Assembly: GCA_021531755.1 (NCBI GenBank)
Contig: JADYUK010000003.1
Span: 1-64,000, forward strand
Source: Hoylesella loescheii
Lineage (GTDB): Bacteria > Bacteroidota > Bacteroidia > Bacteroidales > Bacteroidaceae
DNA: 64,000 nucleotides
Direction: 5' to 3'
Shown here: one piece after another, positions 36,409 to 44,775 of the stretch
Numbering within the stretch: position 1 is the stretch's first letter
Layout: each line of letters begins with the position of its first letter
Made by a program: the position numbers and the translations under genes
Notes under the pieces: generated by a model
Told to the model about the DNA's origin: nothing
Database searches by the model: none
The model's input: the letters and a program-made list of their open reading frames with translations, nothing else

Positions 36409-38067
36409 ATGGATACTATCGGAAAAATTATAGCAACAGAAAAGCAACCCTCTACCATCGAGGAGTTTACTTTCTGGACAAAGAAAGACTTGAAACTAAA
36501 ACCATTTGACGTGGTTGTGGTTGAACATGTTGAAAACTCCAAAACTTACGGAGTTGTGGAAGAAATCTCGCACATGACAGATTCACCAAGTGCGCTTGCA
36601 GGTTACATTTCAAGCGACTTTGGTGATGTTGAAGCATCTGCATACACTGAACGTATTGGCATGAATTATGTCAAGTGTAAGGTTGTTGGCAATGACAACA
36701 ACATCTTTATCCCTGTTCAAGAAGGACGCAAAGTTTATCTTGCTACAGAGGAGCAAATAATGGATGCGCTCGGATTAAACGATGTAAAGAACCCTCTCCC
36801 CGCTGGTTATATGGAAATGTATGATGGCGAGAACAAACAAACACTTCCTGTGCATTTTAATTCCCATTTCTTGATAGGTCCTGAAGGTGCTCATCTCAAC
36901 ATTAGTGGAATCTCTGGTTTAGCATCAAAGACGAGTTATGCAATGTTCCTTATGAAAGCGACTCAGGATGTCATGAGCAAGCGTGAGAATGAATCGGTTG
37001 CTTTCATTATGATGAATGTGAAAGGAACTGACTTGCTAAAAATCGACCAGATGAACGAGCGCCAGAATGAACTGGATGAAATACGTCCTGTTTACGAAAA
37101 GCTTGGGCTTGAGATGAAACCTTTCCAGCAAGTTAAGTATTTCTATCCATATTCAAAGGATTATACAGCATACACCTACGAAAAGGAAGAAGTCATAAAG
37201 AACCGTATGAATGCAGGTAATGCATTTCAGTATAAGTATCTTTTCGAGAATGACGAAGACAAAGAGTGCCTTGATCTTCTTTTTGCTAACGTCGATGACC
37301 CTAACGACACTATCGAGAGTATAATTAATTTTATAATCTCCAACGGTGGCAACTTCAAAGGTGTTGAAAGTTGGGATGATTTCAAGACAGCACTCTACCA
37401 GCAGACGCAGTCAGACACAGCATCTAAGGCTGGTAAGGAAATCTCTGTTATGAGTTGGAGAAAGTTCTACCGACTTTTCAATAAGAGTTTCCAGAAGAGC
37501 AGACAGATGTTCACAGAAAAGCTTGGCAAGGGCAGCGTTCGCTTACGTGACGAAATAGGTAAGATTCAGAAAAATGATGTGATGGTTATTGATGTTGCTA
37601 AGATGGATGAAGAGTCACAAGGTTTCGTATTTGGTGACGTAATGCGTGCTGTCTATAATCTCAAATTGGGTTCGTCTGAACGAAAAGAGGAGGATATTCC
37701 AGATCGCATTGTTATTTTCATAGATGAGCTCAACAAGTATGCTTCTAACGATGTGCCTAAATCATCACCAATCCTTCGACAACTTCTCGACATTACCGAG
37801 CGCGGACGTTCTCTTGGTATAGTCCTGTTTGGCGCAGAGCAATTTGTCAGCGACATCCACAAACGTGTGAAGGGCAATTGTGCAACCCAAGCATTTGGCC
37901 GCACTAATGCGATTGAGATAACCAAGGAAGATTTCCGGTTTGTTCCATCTGTGTATAAGACAATGCTTACACGTCAGAAGCAGGGCGAATACATTATTCA
38001 GAATCCGGTATTCCGCTCAATGCTGAATATCAAGTTCCCTAAACCAATTTACAAATATTACGAGTAA
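36409..38067 (+). CDS. HerA-like DUF87 ATPase
   Basis: A 552-residue translocase-type ATPase. The first 120 residues look like a HAS-barrel (KPFDVVVVEHVENSKTYGVV). The P-loop region is GISGLASKTSYAMF at 167-180; it has Lys174 and Thr175, but Ser at the position of the last P-loop Gly. Walker B is IVIFIDELNKY with Asp439-Glu440. A sensor and arginine-finger region follows (DITERGRSLGIVLFGAEQF). HerA rings pump DNA, often feeding a NurA partner, which is encoded just upstream. The GHKL gene starts five bases after its stop. Confidence 0.85.
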   Translation: MDTIGKIIATEKQPSTIEEFTFWTKKDLKLKPFDVVVVEHVENSKTYGVVEEISHMTDSPSALAGYISSDFGDVEASAYTERIGMNYVKCKVVGNDNNIFIPVQEGRKVYLATEEQIMDALGLNDVKNPLPAGYMEMYDGENKQTLPVHFNSHFLIGPEGAHLNISGISGLASKTSYAMFLMKATQDVMSKRENESVAFIMMNVKGTDLLKIDQMNERQNELDEIRPVYEKLGLEMKPFQQVKYFYPYSKDYTAYTYEKEEVIKNRMNAGNAFQYKYLFENDEDKECLDLLFANVDDPNDTIESIINFIISNGGNFKGVESWDDFKTALYQQTQSDTASKAGKEISVMSWRKFYRLFNKSFQKSRQMFTEKLGKGSVRLRDEIGKIQKNDVMVIDVAKMDEESQGFVFGDVMRAVYNLKLGSSERKEEDIPDRIVIFIDELNKYASNDVPKSSPILRQLLDITERGRSLGIVLFGAEQFVSDIHKRVKGNCATQAFGRTNAIEITKEDFRFVPSVYKTMLTRQKQGEYIIQNPVFRSMLNIKFPKPIYKYYE

Positions 38068-38072
38068 ATATA

Positions 38073-39653
38073 ATGCCAGAAAATAATCCACAGATAGGTA
38101 AAGACGTCATTGAGTCGCTTACCTTAGGAATGTATGAAGATTGTCGGTTCATTTATCGAGAGTACATCCAGAATGCTGCCGACCAAGTAGATAAAGCAAT
38201 TGATTGTGCTTTATTGGAGAAAGGCGAAGAAGAAATTCATGTGGTTATCGACTCATACGAGAGAACCATACGAATAGAAGACAATGCCACTGGTATTGCC
38301 AAGGATAATGTTGTGCCTATACTCCGTAATATTGCACATTCGACAAAGAAACGTGGAGTCGATAAGGGCTTCCGTGGAATTGGGCGTTTGGGCGGTCTTG
38401 GCTATTGTTCTAAATTGAAGTTTGTAACTTCATATTCGGGTGAACCTATAAAATCAATTATGACATGGGATGCCGAATTGCTTAAGTTTATCATAAACGA
38501 CAGAGATAATAACGAAGAGGCGGTTGACGTGCTTCGTAAGGTAACAAATACCATTACAGAGCCAGAGGATAAGGATGCTCACTATTTCCATGTTATCATG
38601 GAAGATGTAACATCCGACGATCTACTCGATGTAAGTAGTGTTCATGATTATCTGTCGATGGTTGCACCTATTGATATTTCTTCCAATTTTATGTTCCGTC
38701 ATGAAATTAACAAATTCATGAAAGAAAACGGATTGGCTGTTGACACATACAACATCTACATCAATGGTGATCAGATTTATAAGCCTTATACGAACTACAT
38801 CTATGAGGATAACCATGGAGGAAAGAAAAAGGTTGATGATATTCTTGGCGTTGATTTTCTGCTGTCAAAGGACGAAAATGGTAATATCATTTATTGGGGA
38901 TGGTATAGCCTTTCAAGATTAAATGGCCAGATGAAACCTAAGAATATTGCTAGAGGTATCCGTTTGAGGAAGGAGAATATACAGATTGGCGATGAGGAAA
39001 TCTGTAAGAAGTTTTTTAGTAAGACGGAAGATCAACGATTCTCATTCTATTACTTTGGAGAGATTCACGCAATCTGTAGAGGTTTGATTCCAAATTCTCG
39101 TCGTGACTATTTTGGTGAAAGTCGTGAATGTATTGATTTCGAGAGAAGAATTAAACTCGATTTCTTGAAGTTGAAAGAGATTTGCTATGATGCACAGAAA
39201 TTCCGTTCAAGTGCAAATACTTTGGCAAAAGCTCAAGAATTGAAAAACAAAATTGAAACAAAAAATAAGACTGGTTACACAAGTCAGAAAGAAAAAGAAG
39301 ATTTACAACGTCAGTTTGAGGAGCATCAGAAGAAAGAGGAACAGGCGCGTAAACAATTAGCCAACGTTCAGAAGAAACTTGAAACTTTAGAATCTCCTTT
39401 GCGTGGTATTCTTGACAAGTTAAAGCCAGAAGAAACCACGTCAATTTTAGTTTCCGAGCCCGTAGTTTCACCACGCAACAATCAAGGGCAAAGCAAGACA
39501 AAGTACCGCACAGATAAACCGATTTATTCTCAGTATTCAAAGCAAGAGAAAAAGCTAATTGGGAAAATCTATGCGGCAATAACCAACGCTATCCCTGATG
39601 AACGACAGCGTGAGGCTCTAATTAGAAAAATCGAAGAAGACATTACACGATGA
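38073..39653 (+). CDS. Hsp90-fold (GHKL) ATPase
   Basis: A 526-residue protein with the Bergerat ATP site near the N-terminus: N-box REYIQNAADQ (Glu30, Asn34, Asp37), G1 RIEDNATGI (Asp70; Ala-Thr-Gly where DxGxG is usual) and G2 KGFRGIGRLGGLGYC (about 98-112). The lid region HSTKKRGVDKG resembles Hsp90 and MutL-like proteins. A long charged coiled coil spans about 385-450. There is no TPR-binding or histidine-kinase module. GHKL ATPases of this type act as ATP-gated clamps; in this setting a switch controlling the HerA-NurA pair is a reasonable inference. The stop overlaps the next start by four bases. Confidence 0.85.
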   Translation: MPENNPQIGKDVIESLTLGMYEDCRFIYREYIQNAADQVDKAIDCALLEKGEEEIHVVIDSYERTIRIEDNATGIAKDNVVPILRNIAHSTKKRGVDKGFRGIGRLGGLGYCSKLKFVTSYSGEPIKSIMTWDAELLKFIINDRDNNEEAVDVLRKVTNTITEPEDKDAHYFHVIMEDVTSDDLLDVSSVHDYLSMVAPIDISSNFMFRHEINKFMKENGLAVDTYNIYINGDQIYKPYTNYIYEDNHGGKKKVDDILGVDFLLSKDENGNIIYWGWYSLSRLNGQMKPKNIARGIRLRKENIQIGDEEICKKFFSKTEDQRFSFYYFGEIHAICRGLIPNSRRDYFGESRECIDFERRIKLDFLKLKEICYDAQKFRSSANTLAKAQELKNKIETKNKTGYTSQKEKEDLQRQFEEHQKKEEQARKQLANVQKKLETLESPLRGILDKLKPEETTSILVSEPVVSPRNNQGQSKTKYRTDKPIYSQYSKQEKKLIGKIYAAITNAIPDERQREALIRKIEEDITR

Positions 39654-41563
39654 ATAGAAAAGTTCTTTTATTAGAGCCTAACTACAAGAACAAGTTCCCG
39701 CCGATAGGACTTATGAAACTCGCCACGTATTTCAAATTACGTGGTGATAATGTTGTATTCTATAAAGGTGACATAAAGGATTTTCTAATTAATGACATCA
39801 CCAATGATTGTATTGAAAAACTGAAACAATTAGATGGTTCTATTAATTGGAAACTCCGTGCTGATCGAATTACTGCTTTCATTAAATACAGAAAGAAGAG
39901 CGATTTAGACAAAATTGGCTTGGAAGACTCTGAATATGCCATACTTCTCTACCCTTGGCTTGAACATTTCAAGAACTTCTACCATAAAAAAGAGTACATC
40001 AAGTATCCCAAATGGGATTGGGTAGGCGTAACAACACTTTTTACATTCTATTGGAAAATCACCATTGAGACGATTGAATTTGCCAAACTATTGGTAAAGG
40101 ACAAGAAAAACTTGATGATAGGCGGTGTATTGGCTTCAATTCAGCCAAAGGAAATTGAAGAGGCTACCGGCATAAAACCGCATTGTGGAACTTTACACAC
40201 TCCATACAAGGATATTGACGAAGATAATCCTTACATAATTGATGAGCTTCCGCTTGACTATTCTATCCTTGATGAGATTGACTATGAATACCCAGATAGT
40301 GGTGCATTCTATAGTTATTCAACTCGTGGATGCATACGTCATTGCGCATTTTGTGCTGTGCCAATTCTGGAACCTCAGTATCAGAGTTACCTGCCCTTGA
40401 AGGAACGTATAGAACGCACAAGAAGATTGTACGGAGATCAGCAGAATCTATTGCTGATGGATAACAATGTTCTTGCATCGGAAAACCTTGCCGAGATTAT
40501 TGAGGACATTCGGTCTTGCGGTTTTACTCCTGGAGCGAAATACATTGAGCCTAATCAATATAACCTTGCCATTCGTAATCTACGACTTGGCATGAATGAT
40601 CGTGCATACATTCGCAAGAGTTGGAAGCTGCTCAAGGATTTAAACGAAATGAGAAGCCTAAACGAAGAAGCACGAACATTCATCTACCGAGTAAGAGAAG
40701 AAAACGGTTTGCTTCATGTTAATACTTGCACAAAAGAGGCACTGATAAGGACATACAAAGATTTTGCTCCATACTTTGAGAAGAAATACGCCAAACAGAA
40801 AGGCCGTTTGCGCTATATTGATTTCAATCAGGGAGTAGATGCACGCTTGTTCAATGACGAACGAGTGAGCCTACTTTCGCGTATCCCAGTAAGACCCCTT
40901 CGTATTGCGTTTGATGACATTAAGACAGAAAAAGCATACACAAAGGCTCTTTGCATGAGCGTTAATGCTGGAATGAAGGACTTCTCGAATTACCTCCTGT
41001 ATAATTTCAAAGACACTCCACTGGATCTCTATCACCGATTACGCGTGAATGTTGACTTGTGTGAAACACTTGATGTAAGCATCTATTCTTTCCCAATGAA
41101 GTATCATCCCATTCGTGACGAACATAGTCACGATCGTGATTACATTGGTGAGCATTGGAACAGAAAATATATTCGCGCTATTCAAGCAATTCTCAATGCG
41201 ACAAAAGGTAAGATTGGTCGAGGGGTTTCATTCTTTGAAAAAGCATTTGGTCGAAACGAAGAGGAATACATGGAGTTACTCATAATGCCAGAAACCTTCT
41301 TGCTGTTTAGATTCTTCTTTGAGCATCTTGGTTATACGCAGCAATGGCGTGAGGCAATGAGTGAATTGACAGATGCAGAACGAGAAGAACTGTATCCGAT
41401 AATCTTCAAAAATGATTTTAATCATATTGACGAATTAACAGAGAATGAGAAATTCCGTCACATTCTAAAGTTCTATAAGAATTATAGAGGAGACATTGCC
41501 GACCACAACTCTGAGTTATTCAGATTGAAGCAAGAGTTTGACCAACAGAAGAATAACGTATGA
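39650..41563 (+). CDS. B12-type radical SAM enzyme
   Basis: A 637-residue protein. The N-terminal stretch VLLLEPNYKNKFPPIGLMKL and IGGVLAS region resemble a cobalamin-binding fold. The 4Fe-4S cluster motif is RGCIRHCAFC with Cys228, Cys232 and Cys235 (CxxxCxxC). A later part of the barrel reads RLRYIDFNQGVDARL. The extra C-terminal 150 residues are helical and not recognised. Its substrate is unknown. Translational overlap with the GHKL ATPase gene ties it to the NurA-HerA cluster, which is unusual company for this family. Confidence 0.85.
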   Translation: MNRKVLLLEPNYKNKFPPIGLMKLATYFKLRGDNVVFYKGDIKDFLINDITNDCIEKLKQLDGSINWKLRADRITAFIKYRKKSDLDKIGLEDSEYAILLYPWLEHFKNFYHKKEYIKYPKWDWVGVTTLFTFYWKITIETIEFAKLLVKDKKNLMIGGVLASIQPKEIEEATGIKPHCGTLHTPYKDIDEDNPYIIDELPLDYSILDEIDYEYPDSGAFYSYSTRGCIRHCAFCAVPILEPQYQSYLPLKERIERTRRLYGDQQNLLLMDNNVLASENLAEIIEDIRSCGFTPGAKYIEPNQYNLAIRNLRLGMNDRAYIRKSWKLLKDLNEMRSLNEEARTFIYRVREENGLLHVNTCTKEALIRTYKDFAPYFEKKYAKQKGRLRYIDFNQGVDARLFNDERVSLLSRIPVRPLRIAFDDIKTEKAYTKALCMSVNAGMKDFSNYLLYNFKDTPLDLYHRLRVNVDLCETLDVSIYSFPMKYHPIRDEHSHDRDYIGEHWNRKYIRAIQAILNATKGKIGRGVSFFEKAFGRNEEEYMELLIMPETFLLFRFFFEHLGYTQQWREAMSELTDAEREELYPIIFKNDFNHIDELTENEKFRHILKFYKNYRGDIADHNSELFRLKQEFDQQKNNV

Positions 41564-41655
41564 GAGAATCAGCCTCAAGCATAAAACAGTTTTTATCTCT
41601 GCGAATCTAGGAATTGAACTCTACAGAGACGATGGATTTATTCGTAAAGAATAAA

Positions 41656-42011
41656 GGGTCATAGGGACAGGTACCATCGAACCGTAACGAATGTTAATAA
41701 TCCGGAAACTTCCCATATTTAGTATTGTCTATGTAGGTTTCGAACTCCTCGACATTATGGAGAGGCTCTCAAACCATTACGTTGCTACGGAATGTCCCGT
41801 TTGTCGCCCTTTGGACGATAGAATATGGAACGCCTGTAAGACGTGAGAGGGTGCGAGGTCCGATGCCTTCCTCATGAGCAGAGAATAGATGCTGCTTGTT
41901 CACGCCACGAAGTATAGCGTGATAAACGTTAGTGGCTGATGTCGTTCGAGCTTGCCGTGGCATAATTTTCGATTGCTGATTAATGAATCAATGTACCTGT
42001 CCCTATGACCC
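41656..42011. mobile_element. 356-bp RAYT-derived element, copy A
   Basis: Perfect 19-bp inverted ends: GGGTCATAGGGACAGGTAC at 41656-41674 and its complement at 41993-42011. Inside, on the minus strand, is the RAYT-like mini-gene; here a single change turns the Cys codon after NVMV into a stop, so the peptide is 64 residues rather than 89. Confidence 0.9.
41769..41963 (-). pseudogene. Internally deleted RAYT transposase, copy A
   Basis: MPRQARTTSATNVYHAILRG is the N-terminus of REP-associated tyrosine transposases (TnpA_REP, Y1 family). It runs straight into EEGIGPRTLSRLTGVPYSIV, the C-terminal helix-turn-helix of the same family. The catalytic HUH and Tyr region between them is missing. This copy is further shortened by a premature stop. 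Confidence 0.8.
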
Positions 42012-42027
42012 TTGACCCTTTGCTTAT

Positions 42028-42120
42028 GCCAATGAGGAGGCATCCCGTGATGCTTCCCACTGTGCCATTGTGGATTGCGAGGTGGGCATGAAGGACAAGC
42101 GGGTGCATGACATTGGGGCT
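42028..42120 (+). pseudogene. Fragment of a DnaQ-like exonuclease/RecQ helicase gene
   Basis: Thirty-one codons read through VDCEVGMKDKRVHDIGA, the exo-I motif region of DnaQ-type domains that in Bacteroidetes are fused to RecQ-like helicases. It begins 17 bases after element A and then loses similarity. It is a remnant only. Confidence 0.45.
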
Positions 42121-42200
42121 TTCACGGTGATATTTGCGCTTTCTTTTTGCCATAAAACGAATATTTTGCCATCTGTGCATCAAAAACTTTGCAAAAATCA

Positions 42201-42230
42201 TTTGCAATACAGAAAACTTTTGTAATTTTG
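42201..42230 (+). promoter_or_regulatory. Promoter of the PARG-ART-NADAR unit
   Basis: TTTG at 42201-42204, 18 bases, then TAATTTTG at 42223-42230. The -7 box is a full match; the spacing is one short of the usual 19-21. Transcription should start near 42237. Confidence 0.6.
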
Positions 42231-42235
42231 TTCTC

Positions 42236-42330
42236 GGTAATCATAGCGAAATTCTTTAGCTTCATCGTGCTTATCCACTACAAAGTTTTTCGTTTCGTTC
42301 AAGGAAACTCCTAAAATTTCGCTAATTACC
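42236..42330 (+). promoter_or_regulatory. Inverted repeat in the PARG leader
   Basis: GGTAATcaTAGCGAAATT at 42236-42253 faces AATTTCGCTAATTACC at 42315-42330. The pair starts at the predicted first base of the transcript and would close a 95-base leader hairpin or serve as a large operator. Confidence 0.5.
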
Positions 42331-42371
42331 AAATTTTCAATAAGTCATATTCCATCGAGTTCACGTTAAAT

Positions 42372-43226
42372 ATGATTAATCTCAGACAAATATATCAGGA
42401 AACCATTGGTGACTGTTTTGAAGGTGAGTTCCATGAACCTGGCGAGAGCAAGCTTTACAAGAGTGAAGTTCAGCTGGATTTACTGATAGTTGCAACAAAC
42501 GACACCAAGCTCTCTGTAGTAAATGATGACTGCCTCGTTGTGGGCAAGCAGATGCTGGATGAGGGTTTGAATCCTGCCGTCCTGAACATGGCAAGTGCTT
42601 ATCGCCCTGGCGGTGGCGTTTTGAATGGAGCAAGAGCTCAGGAAGAATGTATCTTCCGTCGCTCGAACCTCTTTATGTCGCTGTACCGATACGACAGACA
42701 GATGTATGATTTGGTCATTGAACCAAATCGAGATGATTTTACGGATGACCTTTATGACCTAAGCTTTATCCAGCAAGGCTATCCCCAGGATGAGAACTTT
42801 GGCGGTATCTATTCCGATGACGTGACGGTATTCAAGGATGGTAACTATGAATGGCTACATAATCCATACCAGACAGCATTCATTTCTGTTGCAGCGATGA
42901 ACATCAACCGAGCTTTGAGACAAGGTGAACCGGTTCTTGTTGATGGAAGACTTTCTGAACGTGCTGTAGCGATTACGAAGAACAAAATTCGTACTATCTA
43001 TCGCATTGGTATTCTTCATGGTCACGACAGCCTCGTGCTTGGAGCATGGGGATGTGGAGCCTTTGGCAATCCACCAGAACATATGGCACAGCTCTTCATT
43101 GATGTGCTGAACGAGGATGAGTTCCACGGCCGGTACAAAGACATTCGCTTTGCTATTATCGAGGATCATAACTCAAGAGGCAGGAACTACCAGACGTTCA
43201 AGAATGTGATAGATAAAAACGTATAA
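42372..43226 (+). CDS. PARG-like poly(ADP-ribose) glycohydrolase (TIGR02452 type)
   Basis: A 284-residue macrodomain-fold hydrolase. The PARG signature is complete: RPGGGVLNGARAQEE at residues 78-92, with GGG and the catalytic Glu pair at 91-92. VAAMNINRA and VLGAWGCGAFGNPP complete the ADP-ribose pocket. It should remove ADP-ribose from modified protein, nucleic acid or chains. It heads a three-gene unit with an ADP-ribosyltransferase-like and a NADAR gene (gaps of 21 and 2 bases), so it may reverse or limit their modification. Confidence 0.85.
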   Translation: MINLRQIYQETIGDCFEGEFHEPGESKLYKSEVQLDLLIVATNDTKLSVVNDDCLVVGKQMLDEGLNPAVLNMASAYRPGGGVLNGARAQEECIFRRSNLFMSLYRYDRQMYDLVIEPNRDDFTDDLYDLSFIQQGYPQDENFGGIYSDDVTVFKDGNYEWLHNPYQTAFISVAAMNINRALRQGEPVLVDGRLSERAVAITKNKIRTIYRIGILHGHDSLVLGAWGCGAFGNPPEHMAQLFIDVLNEDEFHGRYKDIRFAIIEDHNSRGRNYQTFKNVIDKNV

Positions 43227-43247
43227 CCCCAAAAAGAAAGCGCAAAT

Positions 43248-43808
43248 ATGATACTATTTCATGGCTCACCATTCTTGTTTGACAAGTTTGACCTTAGTGG
43301 TGCAGGAGAAGGAACCGGCATCAAATTTGGTTTTGGAGTTTATCTGACAGAGGTAGAAGCCTCGGCAGTACACTATTCACAACCTCGTAACCTGGAACTA
43401 ATGCCAGAGCACTATCTCTACACGGTTGAGATTCCTGAGTTGACAGAGGGCAATCACCTCGCATCAGCCCTTCCTGTTTCTCCTGTTATAATAAATAAGG
43501 CGGAGGCAAAGCTTGGGGTAAGCGTTCCCGAGAAGGTGAAGGCGCAGGGCAAGGAGTTCCGTAAATGGGTAGGCATGACGTTGACTGGAGCAAAGAAGAA
43601 TGACTTTGCTTCGGAGAAGGCTGCAGCAGAACTGTTAAACAGCCTTGGAGTACTCTACAATGTATGGCCAACAGCGATGACAAAGCCAGAGGGTCCGAAG
43701 AACATTGCTGTGTTTGATGCTACCAATGTGCGCATCATCAAGCGTGAGCGTATTGGGATAGAGAATAAGTGCAAGAAATGGGTTTTAGCAAATAGAACTG
43801 AGATTTAA
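43248..43808 (+). CDS. ADP-ribosyltransferase-like protein
   Basis: A 186-residue protein. FHGSPFLFDKF places the NAD-binding His at residue 5, and FGFGVYLTEVEASAVHYS gives the G-x-G-x-Y-x-T block with Tyr32, as in small H-Y-E type ART domains. A third catalytic residue could not be fixed. It likely transfers ADP-ribose from NAD to a target. The PARG-like gene before it and the NADAR gene two bases after it suggest a modification and removal cycle or a toxin-antitoxin set. Confidence 0.7.
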   Translation: MILFHGSPFLFDKFDLSGAGEGTGIKFGFGVYLTEVEASAVHYSQPRNLELMPEHYLYTVEIPELTEGNHLASALPVSPVIINKAEAKLGVSVPEKVKAQGKEFRKWVGMTLTGAKKNDFASEKAAAELLNSLGVLYNVWPTAMTKPEGPKNIAVFDATNVRIIKRERIGIENKCKKWVLANRTEI

Positions 43809-43810
43809 TT

Positions 43811-44446
43811 ATGGCATACATGAGAATACGTGATATGATAGCTTTGCATCATTCACAATACCTGAAAGAAGATAGTTATCCAGCTGACAAGGTTGCTGCT
43901 ATAGTAAAGACTACAGACGAATGGGGTATCTTGGGAAATTTCTTCAAGAATCCTGCAAAGGGAGGAAAGCGAACCCCCATAGTTGTTATTGACGGAATGG
44001 AGTTTGACTGCACAGAACGTCTTTTCCAGCTGATGAAGATAAAAGACAAGGAGTGCTTGCAACTTATCAATGAGAAACCTTGTGGTATCTGTTTCAAGCG
44101 TCAGATGGCAAAGATTCTTCAAGAGCACAACCAGGAGTGGCGAAGCGACTGGAAAGACATGATGATGGATGCAATGAAGTTCTGTCTTCAGAAGAAATAT
44201 GAACAATGCCAAGAGTTCCGCAATGAACTGAACCGCAGTAAAGGACTCTACATTGTAGAGGATGAAACCAAGCATCTCCGTGGTAAAGAGCCACTTTGGG
44301 GAACAAAACTCGAAGGTGATGTGTTTGTTGGTCCTAATGTCTTAGGCAAACTACTAATGGAGCTTCGCGACAACGGCAAGCTGGAGTACAAACTACCAGA
44401 GGATGCGCTGGAATTTATTTCCATCATAAAAGATTCTCAGAATTAA
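43811..44446 (+). CDS. NADAR-domain protein
   Basis: A 211-residue member of the NADAR (YbiA, DUF1768) superfamily: FDCTERLFQLMKIKD near residue 65, the Trp-rich HNQEWRSDWKDMMMDA, and the closing PLWGTKLEGDVFVGPNVLGK. Family members hydrolyse N-glycosidic bonds of riboflavin precursors, and some remove ADP-ribose from guanine bases as partners of DarT-type toxins. In this unit the latter kind of activity is the more likely. Two bases separate it from the ART-like gene. Confidence 0.85.
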   Translation: MAYMRIRDMIALHHSQYLKEDSYPADKVAAIVKTTDEWGILGNFFKNPAKGGKRTPIVVIDGMEFDCTERLFQLMKIKDKECLQLINEKPCGICFKRQMAKILQEHNQEWRSDWKDMMMDAMKFCLQKKYEQCQEFRNELNRSKGLYIVEDETKHLRGKEPLWGTKLEGDVFVGPNVLGKLLMELRDNGKLEYKLPEDALEFISIIKDSQN

Positions 44447-44775
44447 CATTAAAACATTGCAATATGGATATTGATATTCTAATTGAAATTGACAAATTCC
44501 CACCATACAATCACTCACCTTTTGATCCGTACTAAGATACAATAAGCGTATGCAAGGAAACCTATATTAAAATTATGAGTCTACTTGAAAAAATGCCATT
44601 TTTGAAAGCTCGTAATTTTTTTTGCTTTCATTTTGCTACATTCTATGGTAGTAATTGTCCCGTAAAGACGATTTATAGTCATAAAACACCCCAAAATAGG
44701 GAGATTTTTATTATTATGGGTGGATAAATGTCAACAAATATTGTAGAATGCATCATATAATCAAAATTAAAAGTT
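44447..44775. other. Gap with a recurring TGTCCCGTAAA motif
   Basis: A 23-codon open stretch (44464-44535, MDIDILIEIDKFPPYNHSPF-type) is too short to support as a gene and may be a remnant. TTGTCCCGTAAAG at 44654-44666 belongs to the motif seen also near 32871, 33355, 51041 and 52331. Otherwise A+T-rich and empty. Confidence 0.4.

Noticed and set aside
36409..41563. Phosphorothioation (Dnd/Ssp) or viperin system
   Set aside because: No cysteine desulfurase or DndC-like gene is present, and the radical SAM protein has a B12-type N-terminus and is twice the length of viperin.
41564..41655. Short frame after the radical SAM gene reading FISANLGIELYRDDGFIRKE
   Set aside because: It looks coding for about 30 codons but has only a TTG start inside the upstream gene; kept as a possible remnant, not called.
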